This document shows positions 18,125 to 26,288 of a DNA stretch of 64,000 bases, piece after piece (the stretch's first letter is position 1; each line of letters begins with the position of its first letter). This stretch comes from JAENVU01 sp031422675 (GTDB lineage: Bacteria; Actinomycetota; Acidimicrobiia; IMCC26256; JAENVU01): positions 24,445 through 88,444 of the forward strand of contig JANPMG010000028.1 in NCBI GenBank assembly GCA_031422675.1. Reading direction: 5' to 3'. The position numbers and the translations under genes are program-made. The notes beneath the pieces were generated by a model. The model was not told the origin of the DNA and did not search any database. It saw only the letters and a list, made by a program, of their open reading frames with translations.

Positions 18125-18306
18125 GCCGAGGACCCCTTCTTCGCCCGAAGATGAACCTCAGGTATCGACCACGCATCGTGGGATCTTGACCGCCCGGTTG
18201 ACACTCTCCGCCGTAATCTCCGGACAAATCACCGATACACCGCGGGATTCCGCCCGCGCTTCGAAGCGGAACCGGGCGACACGTAATGTGCGCGACGGAG
18301 GCGCGA

Positions 18307-19926
18307 GTGCAACTGGGTGACCGATACCCCACAGAGACCACCGCCTCGTTGCGGTTCGCCGTCGCCGCGGGAACGGTCGCCGTCGTCGCATTCGCACTGG
18401 TCCTCTACGGCGCGCCCATCCCGCGCCTTTCCGAGGAGCTCTACCTGCCGCTCGCCCGCCACACCGGCGACTCCTCCTACCTGGCGGGCGACTGGACCAT
18501 GCGCGGCGCGTTCGGCGAGCACTGGGTCTTCGACCACGCCTTCGGTTGGCTGGCCGGCGCGGTGCCGATCTCGATTTTCGGCTGGGTCGGCCGGCTCGTG
18601 GCGTGGAGTCTCCTGGCCGGTCTCCTCGTCCGGCTCGGTCGCCGCCTCGGCGCATCGGTGCCGGCCACGATCGCCGGCATCGGACTCTGGCTCTTCGCCA
18701 ACCAGTCCCCCATCGGCGGGGAATGGATGTTCGGGACCTTCGAGGCCAAGACCGTCGGCTACTGCCTGCTCCTTGGTGCACTGGTGGCCGCGGTGGACCG
18801 ACGGGTGGGATGGGCGTTCGTTCTCCTCGGCGCCACCGTGAGCGTTCACCCCGGGGTCGGGATCTGGGCCGGTGCCGGGCTCGGCCTCACACTCCTGGCA
18901 CTCCGAGAGACGCGCGCCGCCGCGCTCCGCTGGTCCGGCGTCGGCCTGCTCGTTGCGATCCCGGGGATCGTCGGCGCGCTCTCCGCCGCGCAGTTCAGCT
19001 CGGTGAGTCTCATCCGATTCGTCGTCCTCGAAGCCATTCCCCAACACGCCGATCCGTTCTTCGGCGGGGCGCGGCTCGCGGGTCCGCAGGTGGTCGTGCG
19101 CGCGACGGTCCTGGTTGCGATGTTCGGCGCGAACTGGTGGTGGATGCGACGCGCGCCGGCGCAGTTCCCCCACCGGGTGCTGTTCGGCGTGCAAGCGGTG
19201 ACGATGCTCGCGTGTCTCCTCGGCGTGCTTGCCCGGGTCGTGCACTGGTGGTCGTTCCTACTGTTCGCTCCGTTTCGTGTGGGGCCGCTCGTCGTGCTGT
19301 TGATGTTCTTCCTGAACCTCACCCGCGAGATCAGCACGCGCCGTCACGCCGACGCGTCTCGCCCGTGGTGGACGCGTCCGTCGTGGCGGCTCGCGGCGAT
19401 GGGCATCGCGCTCGCGACGTTCGTCACGTCGCCGGTCATCGCAGGCCCGCGGATGATGGGGCGAACCTACGCCGCCTGGACGAAACCCGATCCCGTCGCC
19501 GACGCGTTCACATGGATCCGTGACCACACGCCGCGCTCGACGCGCTGCGTGGTCCCGATCGACCGCCAAGACGCGTTCCTGCGGACCGAGCGTCCGATCG
19601 TGGTCAGTTGGCAGGCGATACGGTACGACGACGTCGGGGAGTGGCAACGCCGCGTCCTCCAACTCGTGGGTGGCGAGCGCTACTTCCGCGATCCGGACGC
19701 GCCGGGACGCATCGCCGGCCGCCGGGGCGCGGACCTCGAGTCGCTTCGTGGCGCCTACGACGCGTTGAGCGAGACGGCAATCACCCGCGTGGCGCAGCGC
19801 TACCGCGCAACCTGCATCGTGGCCAGCACGCGCTACCGGCTCCCGGTCCGACACCGCAGTGGCGACGTACGCGTGTACGCGGTGCCCTCCGCAGGAACAC
19901 GCGAGTCGTCTCGGGGCGGGTCGTAG
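18307..19926 (+). CDS. Large polytopic membrane protein of unknown function
   Basis: The 539-residue product has about nine to ten hydrophobic segments up to residue 370, then a soluble C-terminal region of some 150 residues containing FTWIRDHTPRST and an RxDxAFxxxxxRPI-like stretch. The overall architecture resembles polyprenol-dependent glycosyltransferase-like or DUF6798-type proteins, but no catalytic motif was recognised. GTG at 18307 is chosen because GGAGG lies five bases upstream; ATG at 18286 has no ribosome site. It shares a 180-base divergent promoter region with the secreted glycosidase-like gene. Confidence 0.65.
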   Translation: MQLGDRYPTETTASLRFAVAAGTVAVVAFALVLYGAPIPRLSEELYLPLARHTGDSSYLAGDWTMRGAFGEHWVFDHAFGWLAGAVPISIFGWVGRLVAWSLLAGLLVRLGRRLGASVPATIAGIGLWLFANQSPIGGEWMFGTFEAKTVGYCLLLGALVAAVDRRVGWAFVLLGATVSVHPGVGIWAGAGLGLTLLALRETRAAALRWSGVGLLVAIPGIVGALSAAQFSSVSLIRFVVLEAIPQHADPFFGGARLAGPQVVVRATVLVAMFGANWWWMRRAPAQFPHRVLFGVQAVTMLACLLGVLARVVHWWSFLLFAPFRVGPLVVLLMFFLNLTREISTRRHADASRPWWTRPSWRLAAMGIALATFVTSPVIAGPRMMGRTYAAWTKPDPVADAFTWIRDHTPRSTRCVVPIDRQDAFLRTERPIVVSWQAIRYDDVGEWQRRVLQLVGGERYFRDPDAPGRIAGRRGADLESLRGAYDALSETAITRVAQRYRATCIVASTRYRLPVRHRSGDVRVYAVPSAGTRESSRGGS

Positions 19927-19954
19927 AAGAGCCACCCTCTATCCTCGGCGGCTT

Positions 19955-20031
19955 CGGGAAGTGGCGCAGCTTGGCAGCGCACCTGCTTTGGGAGCAGGGG
20001 GTCGCGGGTTCAAATCCCGCCTTCCCGACCA
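19955..20031 (+). tRNA. tRNA-Pro (anticodon TGG)
   Basis: A complete cloverleaf: acceptor CGGGAAG pairs with CTTCCCG, the anticodon loop TTTGGGA sits between CCTGC and GCAGG, and the T-arm is GCGGGTTCAAATCCCGC. The terminal CCA is encoded. A palindromic direct repeat follows 36 bases downstream. Confidence 0.97.
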
Positions 20032-20066
20032 TCATGTCTGCGACCCGAAACTCATGCTTGGGTTTG

Positions 20067-20199
20067 GGATCTGCGTCACGCTGAGCGTGACGTCGCTCCC
20101 AATCGCTGCTCGCGGGACTCGGACGTCACTCGAAGAGCGGCTCGTCTCGGATCAGCGTCACGCTGAGCGTGACGTCGCTCCCAATCGCTGCTCGCGGGA
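20067..20199. repeat. Direct repeat of a 51-bp unit containing a palindrome
   Basis: Copies at 20067-20117 and 20149-20199 differ at one base and are 82 bp apart. Each contains GTCACGCTGAGCGTGAC, 8-bp inverted arms around a single base, able to form a hairpin. The repeats fill the 235-base gap between tRNA-Pro and the dioxygenase gene; nothing else is seen there. No T-tract follows, so a simple intrinsic terminator is not obvious. Confidence 0.9.
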
Positions 20200-20266
20200 G
20201 ACATCAACGAACCGCTCAGCATTTCTGTGCGGCATCCGCCGAGTCGGGCCATCTTTGGATGAGGCC

Positions 20267-21172
20267 CTACACGCGGCCACCATCGGCGTAGGGCGTCATG
20301 TCCATCCTCGGGTACCGACATTGCACGTCGGTGAGCGTCTGATCGTTCCAGTAGGGGTCGCCGATGGCCGGGAAGCCGAACAGCTCGCGCTCGCGGGGTG
20401 TTGCCCGTTCCATCATCTCGGTCCAGTGGGGGTCGAGCGAGTGCGTGGGCCAGCCCATCCTGTCGGTCCACCGCGGTCCCCAGACCTCGTAGTCGGCGAG
20501 CAGCACGAACCGGGCTCGTCCTTCGCCGGTGATCTGCGAGCCGCGGTGGAGAACGTCGGTGCGGTACGTGAAGAGGGTGCCGGCAGGCCCGGACACGTTC
20601 ACCTCGGATTCGGCGAACGCGCCGGACTCGATGCCCGTGCCGCCAGCGAAGTCCTCGTCACCGCCCGTCGGCCAGTACGGACGCGTCGCGCCCGCCTCGA
20701 GCGGTACCACCTTGGTGGGCCCGTCTTCCTCGTCGACGTCTGACAGCAAGACCATCGACGTCATCTGGCGGCCGGGGTCGTCTCGGTTGGGCACCACGAG
20801 TGTGTGGTTGACGTAGTCGCGGTGGTGCACCTGGTCGTAGTTGATCGCGCCCGCGTACTTGGCCCACAGGATGGCGTTGTACAGGTGAAGGTCGGCTGAT
20901 CCGAGGAACCGCTCGGCCAGGTCCACGAGGTCGGGGTGGAAGGCCAGCCGGTTGAGGTCCCACGACTGCCACGGCGCCAGACGTTCCCCTTCGAACTGGC
21001 TTCGCGTGTACTCCTGGTGGGCTGACGGGTCGGCGAAGTATTCCTCCGGTCGGGGGTAGTGCAGCCACAGGGCCTCCTGGGCCGCCCGTAGCTCGTGAGG
21101 GGCGAGGAACTCCTCGACGATCGTGAAGCCGCGTTCACGCAGCTCGTGCAGATTGCGGTCCGGGACCTTCAC
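20267..21172 (-). CDS. Phytanoyl-CoA dioxygenase family protein
   Basis: Fe(II)/2-oxoglutarate-dependent oxygenase of the PhyH family, which hydroxylates diverse small molecules. The 301-residue product carries a likely HxD metal motif in VHHRDYVNH (around residue 117) and the distal His in TDVLHRGSQ, with an Arg for 2-oxoglutarate soon after (GRARFVLL). Length is normal. The gene stands alone between tRNA-Pro and the CYTH-CHAD gene, so its substrate cannot be inferred. Confidence 0.85.
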   Translation of the reverse strand: MKVPDRNLHELRERGFTIVEEFLAPHELRAAQEALWLHYPRPEEYFADPSAHQEYTRSQFEGERLAPWQSWDLNRLAFHPDLVDLAERFLGSADLHLYNAILWAKYAGAINYDQVHHRDYVNHTLVVPNRDDPGRQMTSMVLLSDVDEEDGPTKVVPLEAGATRPYWPTGGDEDFAGGTGIESGAFAESEVNVSGPAGTLFTYRTDVLHRGSQITGEGRARFVLLADYEVWGPRWTDRMGWPTHSLDPHWTEMMERATPRERELFGFPAIGDPYWNDQTLTDVQCRYPRMDMTPYADGGRV

Positions 21173-21271
21173 GGCCGAGACGCTAAGTCAGACGCCGACT
21201 GGGACCGCAGGGATTGACCCGGTCGTCCTCACCGGCGGTCTTGAGGCCGTCTCGACGTCTCCGGGGTCGCA

Positions 21272-22756
21272 TCAGATGCTCTGATTGACGCGTCGCCAAG
21301 CCCTGCGCCAGGAGCCCCGCGCGATCCGCTGATCGTCGGCGAAAGTCTCTGCGATCGCACCGGCTGCAAACGCTCCGTCGGCGTCGAGATCGTCCGTGGC
21401 GGTGGACGCCAGCCATCCGATCGCCACGCTCGCATCATGGTGGTCGCCGAGCACGTCCAGAAGTTCAGTGAGCCGACGCGCAGCGTGGCGAGCGGACTTT
21501 CCGATGATGGGCGCGGTCGCTTCGTATGCGTACCGCGCCTGCTTGGCTCGCTTCCGAACCGCGTGCAGTTCGGCGTCCGACGGCGCGCGAGGCAGCGCCT
21601 TGACGGTAGCCCGCAGTCGCTTCCACGGGTGGCGGTTCAATCGGCGGACCGAATCCTTGGCCGGCGTGTCGCAACGATTCGCTCGCAGGTGCGGCGACCG
21701 GGAGGCGTGGACCAGCTCGTCGAGCAAGATCACGTATCGCCGCGAACGCATGGCGTCGCGCAACGCAGCCTGGTCTCGATCACGCGCCGCCCGTAGACGA
21801 TCGGTAATCGCGTGCGCGGCCGGTTGCGCGTCTGACCAGAGCCGGTCGGCGCGAGCCTCGATCTGGTCGAGGAGTACGTCGGCGTCGCGAACGAACCCAA
21901 GCTGCGTGCCAAGCCATTGGAGTTCCGTTCGAAGCGACTCGCTCCAATCCTCGTCGATGAGCGTACGAAAGGTGTGGAGATGGGAACGGAGTCTCCGCGT
22001 CGCGACTCTCGCGCGGTGGACGCCTTCGGGATCTTCACCACTGCGGACGAGAGCGTCCTGGTCGATGAGTGATCGGACCGCGGTGCTGATCGATGCCCGG
22101 ACCAGATCGGTAGTGGTCGAATGACGGTCGAGGGTTGGCGCGGGGACCAGGTCGGGAGGGGCCGTGGCCGGTTCGCCGAGCACTCGGACGATTTTCGGCA
22201 GGCCCGGACTGCGCCCCGCGCCCGCCCTGCGCAGCCGTTTGATGATCCGCGCACTGACTGCGAGGTCGCCGCCTTCTGGTGTCTCCACCTCGACCTCACG
22301 AAAGTGGATCCTGAGTTCGCCGTCGACAAAGCCGCTCACATCGTCGTCGTCCACTTCGCAGGCGACACTTCCGTCCTCCGCAGAGATCCGGGTCTTCTCG
22401 CGCCGAGTTTCGATCCGAGCTACTTCGGAGAGCGGCTCCGACCGAGCCCACGGCAGCACCATCTCGAACGCCGCGCTCGGCGGACCGTCGATGTCATCGC
22501 CGAAGGCGAGCTCATCTCGCACGAACTCTTCGCCGCCGGCAGTCGCGGGAATCTTGACCGTCCAGCCATCGTCGGATCGGAACCGCAGGCTCACCCCCGA
22601 TCGGGTCAGGCGCAGGTCTGCGGTATCGAAGTAGACGGCCGTCTGAGCGATGGCTTCGGTCGTCCACGACCCGCATCCAGCCAGCAGTTGCTCGATCGGA
22701 GGTACAGGGACGTTCGGATCGATCAACAGCTTCGTCTCACGCTCTCGCATCACCAT
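21272..22756 (-). CDS. CYTH and CHAD domain protein
   Basis: The N-terminal 200 residues form a CYTH (triphosphate tunnel) domain with the signature RERETKLLI, a YFDTADLRLTRSGVSLRFR segment and alternating charged strands; members hydrolyse inorganic triphosphate or related substrates. The C-terminal half is a CHAD domain, helical and rich in His, Arg and Lys (VHRARVATRRLRSHLHTF), known to bind polyphosphate. This fusion is common and suggests a role in polyphosphate metabolism. ATG at 22756 or 22750 is the likely start. It is divergent from the SnoaL-like gene, with under 70 bases between starts. Confidence 0.88.
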   Translation of the reverse strand: MVMRERETKLLIDPNVPVPPIEQLLAGCGSWTTEAIAQTAVYFDTADLRLTRSGVSLRFRSDDGWTVKIPATAGGEEFVRDELAFGDDIDGPPSAAFEMVLPWARSEPLSEVARIETRREKTRISAEDGSVACEVDDDDVSGFVDGELRIHFREVEVETPEGGDLAVSARIIKRLRRAGAGRSPGLPKIVRVLGEPATAPPDLVPAPTLDRHSTTTDLVRASISTAVRSLIDQDALVRSGEDPEGVHRARVATRRLRSHLHTFRTLIDEDWSESLRTELQWLGTQLGFVRDADVLLDQIEARADRLWSDAQPAAHAITDRLRAARDRDQAALRDAMRSRRYVILLDELVHASRSPHLRANRCDTPAKDSVRRLNRHPWKRLRATVKALPRAPSDAELHAVRKRAKQARYAYEATAPIIGKSARHAARRLTELLDVLGDHHDASVAIGWLASTATDDLDADGAFAAGAIAETFADDQRIARGSWRRAWRRVNQSI

Positions 22757-22823
22757 CAGCGTTCCGTCATTCGGAGCCGTCGAAACCGACGGCTCGGGTC
22801 CGCGACCGGACAGGATGACGGGC

Positions 22824-23252
22824 ATGGACTTGCGCGCACGGATTCAGGCTGCGAACGACGCCACCTACGCAGCGTGGAACGCCCACGACGCCGATGCCGT
22901 CGCCGCCGTCTTCGCAGCTGATGCCGAGGTCGTCGACATCGCGTCGGGGGTCGCCACCAACGGTCGCGACGCAATCCGTGCCACTGCGATCGAGCGCTTC
23001 CGAGGTTTTCCCGATTTCTCGCTCGAGAAAGTCCGGCTGCTCATCGACGTGGATAATCCGGTCCCGGCCAATGCGGATCGGTGGATCATGCGCGGTACGC
23101 ACACCGGCGTCTTCATCGGGCTGGAACCGACCGGGAAGCCGGTCGAAGTCGGCGGTGCGACCTTCTCCGAGTTCGACGCCGACGGCCTCGTCGCCCGTGA
23201 CACGCACTACATCGACCTTGGCGCACTCCTCCGCCAACTCGGGCTGGGTTGA
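22824..23252 (+). CDS. SnoaL-like / NTF2-fold protein (ester cyclase type)
   Basis: The 142-residue product has the NTF2-like pattern of polyketide-cyclase relatives: AYAAWNAHDADAVAAVFAADAEVVD at the start, then a strand with RWIMRGTHTGVF and the ending EFDADGLVARDTHYIDLGALLRQLG. Such proteins are often small-molecule isomerases or cyclases of unknown substrate. ATG at 22824 is preferred because AGG lies at a suitable distance; ATG at 22815 is possible. Confidence 0.78.
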   Translation: MDLRARIQAANDATYAAWNAHDADAVAAVFAADAEVVDIASGVATNGRDAIRATAIERFRGFPDFSLEKVRLLIDVDNPVPANADRWIMRGTHTGVFIGLEPTGKPVEVGGATFSEFDADGLVARDTHYIDLGALLRQLGLG

Positions 23253-23305
23253 CCCGACCCGCTCTGCGTGCTGCCGTCGGCGTCCCACCGTGATACGAAC
23301 TCGAC

Positions 23306-24019
23306 ATGCTGTTCAGCGCCCACGTCGCGACCACGAGCGTTCTCTCGGCCCTCCGCCGGAAGACGCCCAAACCCGCCGACGTACCGGGCTTACGGTCGGC
23401 CAGAACTGCGTCGTGCGCACCCTTCACTCCGGGTGTGCTCCCCCGCCCGCAGCCCGCACGCGAAGGGATGGTCGCAGCGTGGCAGGACGACGCGTCGCTC
23501 GACCGGTTCCTGACCGACCATCCGACGGGTCGTGCCTTCGCCGACGGCTGGCATGTGCGCATGGAGCTTGTTCGTGCCGCCGGAGTCTGGCCGGGGATCG
23601 ACGACAACATGGTCCAACTCGCCGGGAACAAGGCGAAGGGGATGACCGGCCCGAGTGTGGCGATCACGATCGGCACCGCGTATCTCCGCAGTGCGGTCCC
23701 GTTCATGCGCGTCAACAGCGGACTCGAGGACCAGTTCCTCGCGACGCCGAGCGGACTCTGGGGAACCCAGATGACGAATCTGCCGCAACGGCTCGTGGCC
23801 ACCCTGACGATCTGGGACAGCGCCGACGCGGCCATCGACTACATCGGATCCGGAGCACACGGCGCGGCGGTCGCCGCGCACTACGACCCGGCGAAGGACC
23901 CGACGGGCCACACCTTCGTGACCGGCGGCGGCTTCTTCGGCTTCCGGCCGCTTGCATCATTCGGCTCGGTCGACGGCAAGAACCCGGTATCCGCGGATTT
24001 GCTCAATGGCCGCCTCTAA
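23306..24019 (+). CDS. Spheroidene monooxygenase (CrtA)-like protein
   Basis: The 237-residue product resembles actinobacterial proteins annotated as CrtA-like: an N-terminal ferredoxin-like strand, LRRKTPKPADVPGLRSART, a WQDDASLDRFLTDHP helix and a second half beginning RSAVPFMRVNSGLEDQF, with LATLTIWDSADAAIDYI mirroring the first. CrtA oxidises carotenoids in phototrophs, but most actinobacterial relatives have no known substrate and no carotenoid genes are seen nearby. It may be a haem-binding dimeric alpha-beta barrel protein with another job. Follows the SnoaL-like gene by 53 bases on the same strand. Confidence 0.5.
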   Translation: MLFSAHVATTSVLSALRRKTPKPADVPGLRSARTASCAPFTPGVLPRPQPAREGMVAAWQDDASLDRFLTDHPTGRAFADGWHVRMELVRAAGVWPGIDDNMVQLAGNKAKGMTGPSVAITIGTAYLRSAVPFMRVNSGLEDQFLATPSGLWGTQMTNLPQRLVATLTIWDSADAAIDYIGSGAHGAAVAAHYDPAKDPTGHTFVTGGGFFGFRPLASFGSVDGKNPVSADLLNGRL

Positions 24020-24040
24020 CTGACGCGGTTTCCGGCCGAG

Positions 24041-24616
24041 CTACGGCCCTACGATGCGCTGGCCGAGCGGCGTGAGCCGGTAGCCGACTTCGAGACTTTC
24101 GGTGAGACCGAGGGCTTTGAGTTTCCGGACGTCGGCCTTGAAGTCCAGGCGCGGCCGCTGCACGATCGCCGCGAGTTCGGTCGAGACAACGCCTTCGTGT
24201 TCGCCGATGAGTTCGAGAACGGCCCGCGTCCATGGGCCGGTCTTCGAGCGCGTGTCCATCGCGTCGAGCTTCTTGGTCACGAGCGCGACCTGCTCGTCGG
24301 TGGCGGGCGCGTCGACGCGCGCTTCACGCGCGCCGACGACGTGAAACTCGATGCGATAGAGCAACGTGTCATCGGCGATCGGACCCGCGTGCGCCGCGCG
24401 CGCCCGTAGCGCTTCCCGATCCGGCGCTCCGGCGAGTCTCACGTCGGCCCGGCTGATGGCGGCGAACGGCATCATCTCGATGGCGTCGACCTCGATGACC
24501 ACCGGACCGACCGTGTATCGGCCACCGACCTTCGCGTGCGGTCGCTTCCAGAATCGGAAGGTCACCGTGATCGCGCCGGAAGCGACGGCAGCGTGCGAGT
24601 CCTGCGTGAACTGCAT
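24041..24616 (-). CDS. ASCH-like domain plus winged-helix protein
   Basis: Not assigned to a named protein. Of 191 residues, the N-terminal part (MQFTQDSHAAVASGAITVTFRF followed by a Gly-rich turn and strands) resembles ASCH/PUA-like RNA-binding folds, which typically begin FxxxxxxxILxGxKTxTxR. The C-terminal 80 residues look like a winged helix (RAVLELIGEHEGVVSTELAA, then RKLKALGLTESLEVGYRLTPLG). ATG at 24616 is taken as the start because any extension would be antisense translation of tRNA-Gly. An RNA-related regulatory role is only inferred. Confidence 0.5.
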   Translation of the reverse strand: MQFTQDSHAAVASGAITVTFRFWKRPHAKVGGRYTVGPVVIEVDAIEMMPFAAISRADVRLAGAPDREALRARAAHAGPIADDTLLYRIEFHVVGAREARVDAPATDEQVALVTKKLDAMDTRSKTGPWTRAVLELIGEHEGVVSTELAAIVQRPRLDFKADVRKLKALGLTESLEVGYRLTPLGQRIVGP

Positions 24617-24670
24617 CGCCCCGAACGCTATGCCCGCATTCGGGGCGCCGCTGCTATCTTCGGAAGCCTC

Positions 24671-24744
24671 GCGGGTGTAGCTCAATGGTAGAGCCCCAGC
24701 CTTCCAAGCTGGCCATGCCGGTTCGATCCCGGTCACCCGCTCCA
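24671..24744 (+). tRNA. tRNA-Gly (anticodon TCC)
   Basis: Acceptor GCGGGTG pairs with CACCCGC, the anticodon loop CTTCCAA sits between CCAGC and GCTGG, and the T-arm is CCGGTTCGATCCCGG. The terminal CCA is encoded after discriminator T. Confidence 0.97.
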
Positions 24745-24792
24745 ATGCAACCGGCGGGTCCGGCCGCTCCATCTCTCCCGCGCCGCGTCGGG

Positions 24793-26214
24793 CTACCGGC
24801 CGGCGACCGACCGGATGCGCGCCGCAAGACGGGCCGCGATGTCGGCGGTAGCGGCAAGGTTCCCCGCGCCCGCCGCGGTCCGGAGATCGCGCAGTCCTGC
24901 ATCGAGTTCATTCTGCGTCGCGGCGTCGAACTCAGATGCGATGCGGTCACGAATCCATTCGAGCGTGCCAACTTCGCCCGTGACCCCGGCCGCGTTGTCA
25001 GCCGCCGCGTGGACGCGCAGCTGTTGCGAGTGCAGGTGGAAGCGAGCAACGTCGACCCGGCCTCCGTATCGCAGCTGGAGGTCGTTCGCGGCCTGCGCGA
25101 CATCAACCGCGGCTTGGGCCGTCATGCCGGCATTCTGCTGCTTGACCCCGCGCGCAAGGACACGCAAGGCCTTCGTCATCGTGGCGACCACCCGCGGCGG
25201 CTGGTCAGCCTTCACGGCCTTCCACAGCCGGTTGATCCGGCCCAAGGTCGGCGTCGCCGCGTCCCAGTCTTCGAGTCGGGTGTTCTCGAGGATTCCCCAC
25301 GCGCTGCTGGACAGCAGCTCGAGCTCGTTCGGAATCTCGGTGCCCACCACATCGGTCGGCGCCGCGACTGCGAGGGCTTCGGTGTCCGGGCCGTGGCTCG
25401 AGTCGAACTCGCCGTACCCGGGTGCAAACACCTTGTTCGAATGCGTGCCGTCGAGGTGCAGTTCGGACATCACCACCACCCCCGACACCGGCCCGTGCGG
25501 ACCGTCGACGGTCTGATTGATGGCCTTGACTTCGAGTTCCTCGAACACGATGCCGACCACACTCTCCGCACGGAAGACGTCACCAACCTTCGGATTCGCC
25601 GGCATGATCATGGCCGCCGGTCCGTCGCGGCCGGCGAGCCACGTTCCCTCAGTGATTGCGATCGCACCATTGCGGTAGTCGAAGACGTCCTCGCCGAGAT
25701 ACCAGACCGAACCGTCGTCGGCCTGGGCGTACCGATCGATCGCGACTTCGTCGATCAGACCGTCGAGGTAGGCCGTGTATTGCGAGATGACAACCTCCAC
25801 CCGCTGACCATCCCAGTTCACGACGTCGGTCTGAGGAAGGCGCGTGGTCTCCGCTCGAAATGGCTTCCCGTCGACCACACCCAATAACACCACCGAGTCC
25901 AACGTGCTGATCGGGAACAACGGGTTGGTGATGTTCGTCGGATTCGAGAACGTCGGCCGTTCGAGGTCGACGCGAGCGCTCGTCGGTGAACAGCCACGAC
26001 CGCTATAGGTGCCACACTCGGTCACCGGCCACACGTCGGCCCGGAATCCGGAGGTGCGAGCAACGGTTCGGCCGACTCCGGACTGCGGTCGGCTGCGGGT
26101 CGCGGTCGCGGCCTCGGTGCGACCGGCACCGGATGCGGCAACTCCGATCGATGCCGAGGCCACCAACGCTGCCGTGATGCCGGACACCAACGATCGTTTC
26201 AGTAGTGATCTCAT
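24793..26214 (-). CDS. Secreted protein of unknown function
   Basis: A signal peptide (RSLLKRSLVSGITAALVASASIG region, residues 2-30) is followed by a secreted body. The centre contains DEVAIDRYAQADDGSVWYLGED, FDYRNGAIAITEGTWLAGRDG and AMIMPANPKVGD, a pattern shared by widespread uncharacterised exported proteins. The last 170 residues are helical and Ala/Arg-rich. The start is ATG at 26214 with GGAG six bases upstream, giving 473 residues. It lies 74 bases downstream of the histidine kinase on the same strand, so it may be a target of, or co-transcribed with, that two-component system. Confidence 0.7.
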   Translation of the reverse strand: MRSLLKRSLVSGITAALVASASIGVAASGAGRTEAATATRSRPQSGVGRTVARTSGFRADVWPVTECGTYSGRGCSPTSARVDLERPTFSNPTNITNPLFPISTLDSVVLLGVVDGKPFRAETTRLPQTDVVNWDGQRVEVVISQYTAYLDGLIDEVAIDRYAQADDGSVWYLGEDVFDYRNGAIAITEGTWLAGRDGPAAMIMPANPKVGDVFRAESVVGIVFEELEVKAINQTVDGPHGPVSGVVVMSELHLDGTHSNKVFAPGYGEFDSSHGPDTEALAVAAPTDVVGTEIPNELELLSSSAWGILENTRLEDWDAATPTLGRINRLWKAVKADQPPRVVATMTKALRVLARGVKQQNAGMTAQAAVDVAQAANDLQLRYGGRVDVARFHLHSQQLRVHAAADNAAGVTGEVGTLEWIRDRIASEFDAATQNELDAGLRDLRTAAGAGNLAATADIAARLAARIRSVAGR

Positions 26215-26288
26215 TGCGACTCCATTCGTTCGGCTGGTCGGTCGACCGTACGAAGCGGAAATGAGTCGAAGATGAGAACCGAAGAGTT

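Noticed and set aside
24617..24772. N-terminal extension of the ASCH-like protein
   Set aside because: It is antisense translation of tRNA-Gly; the ATG at 24616 gives a natural start.
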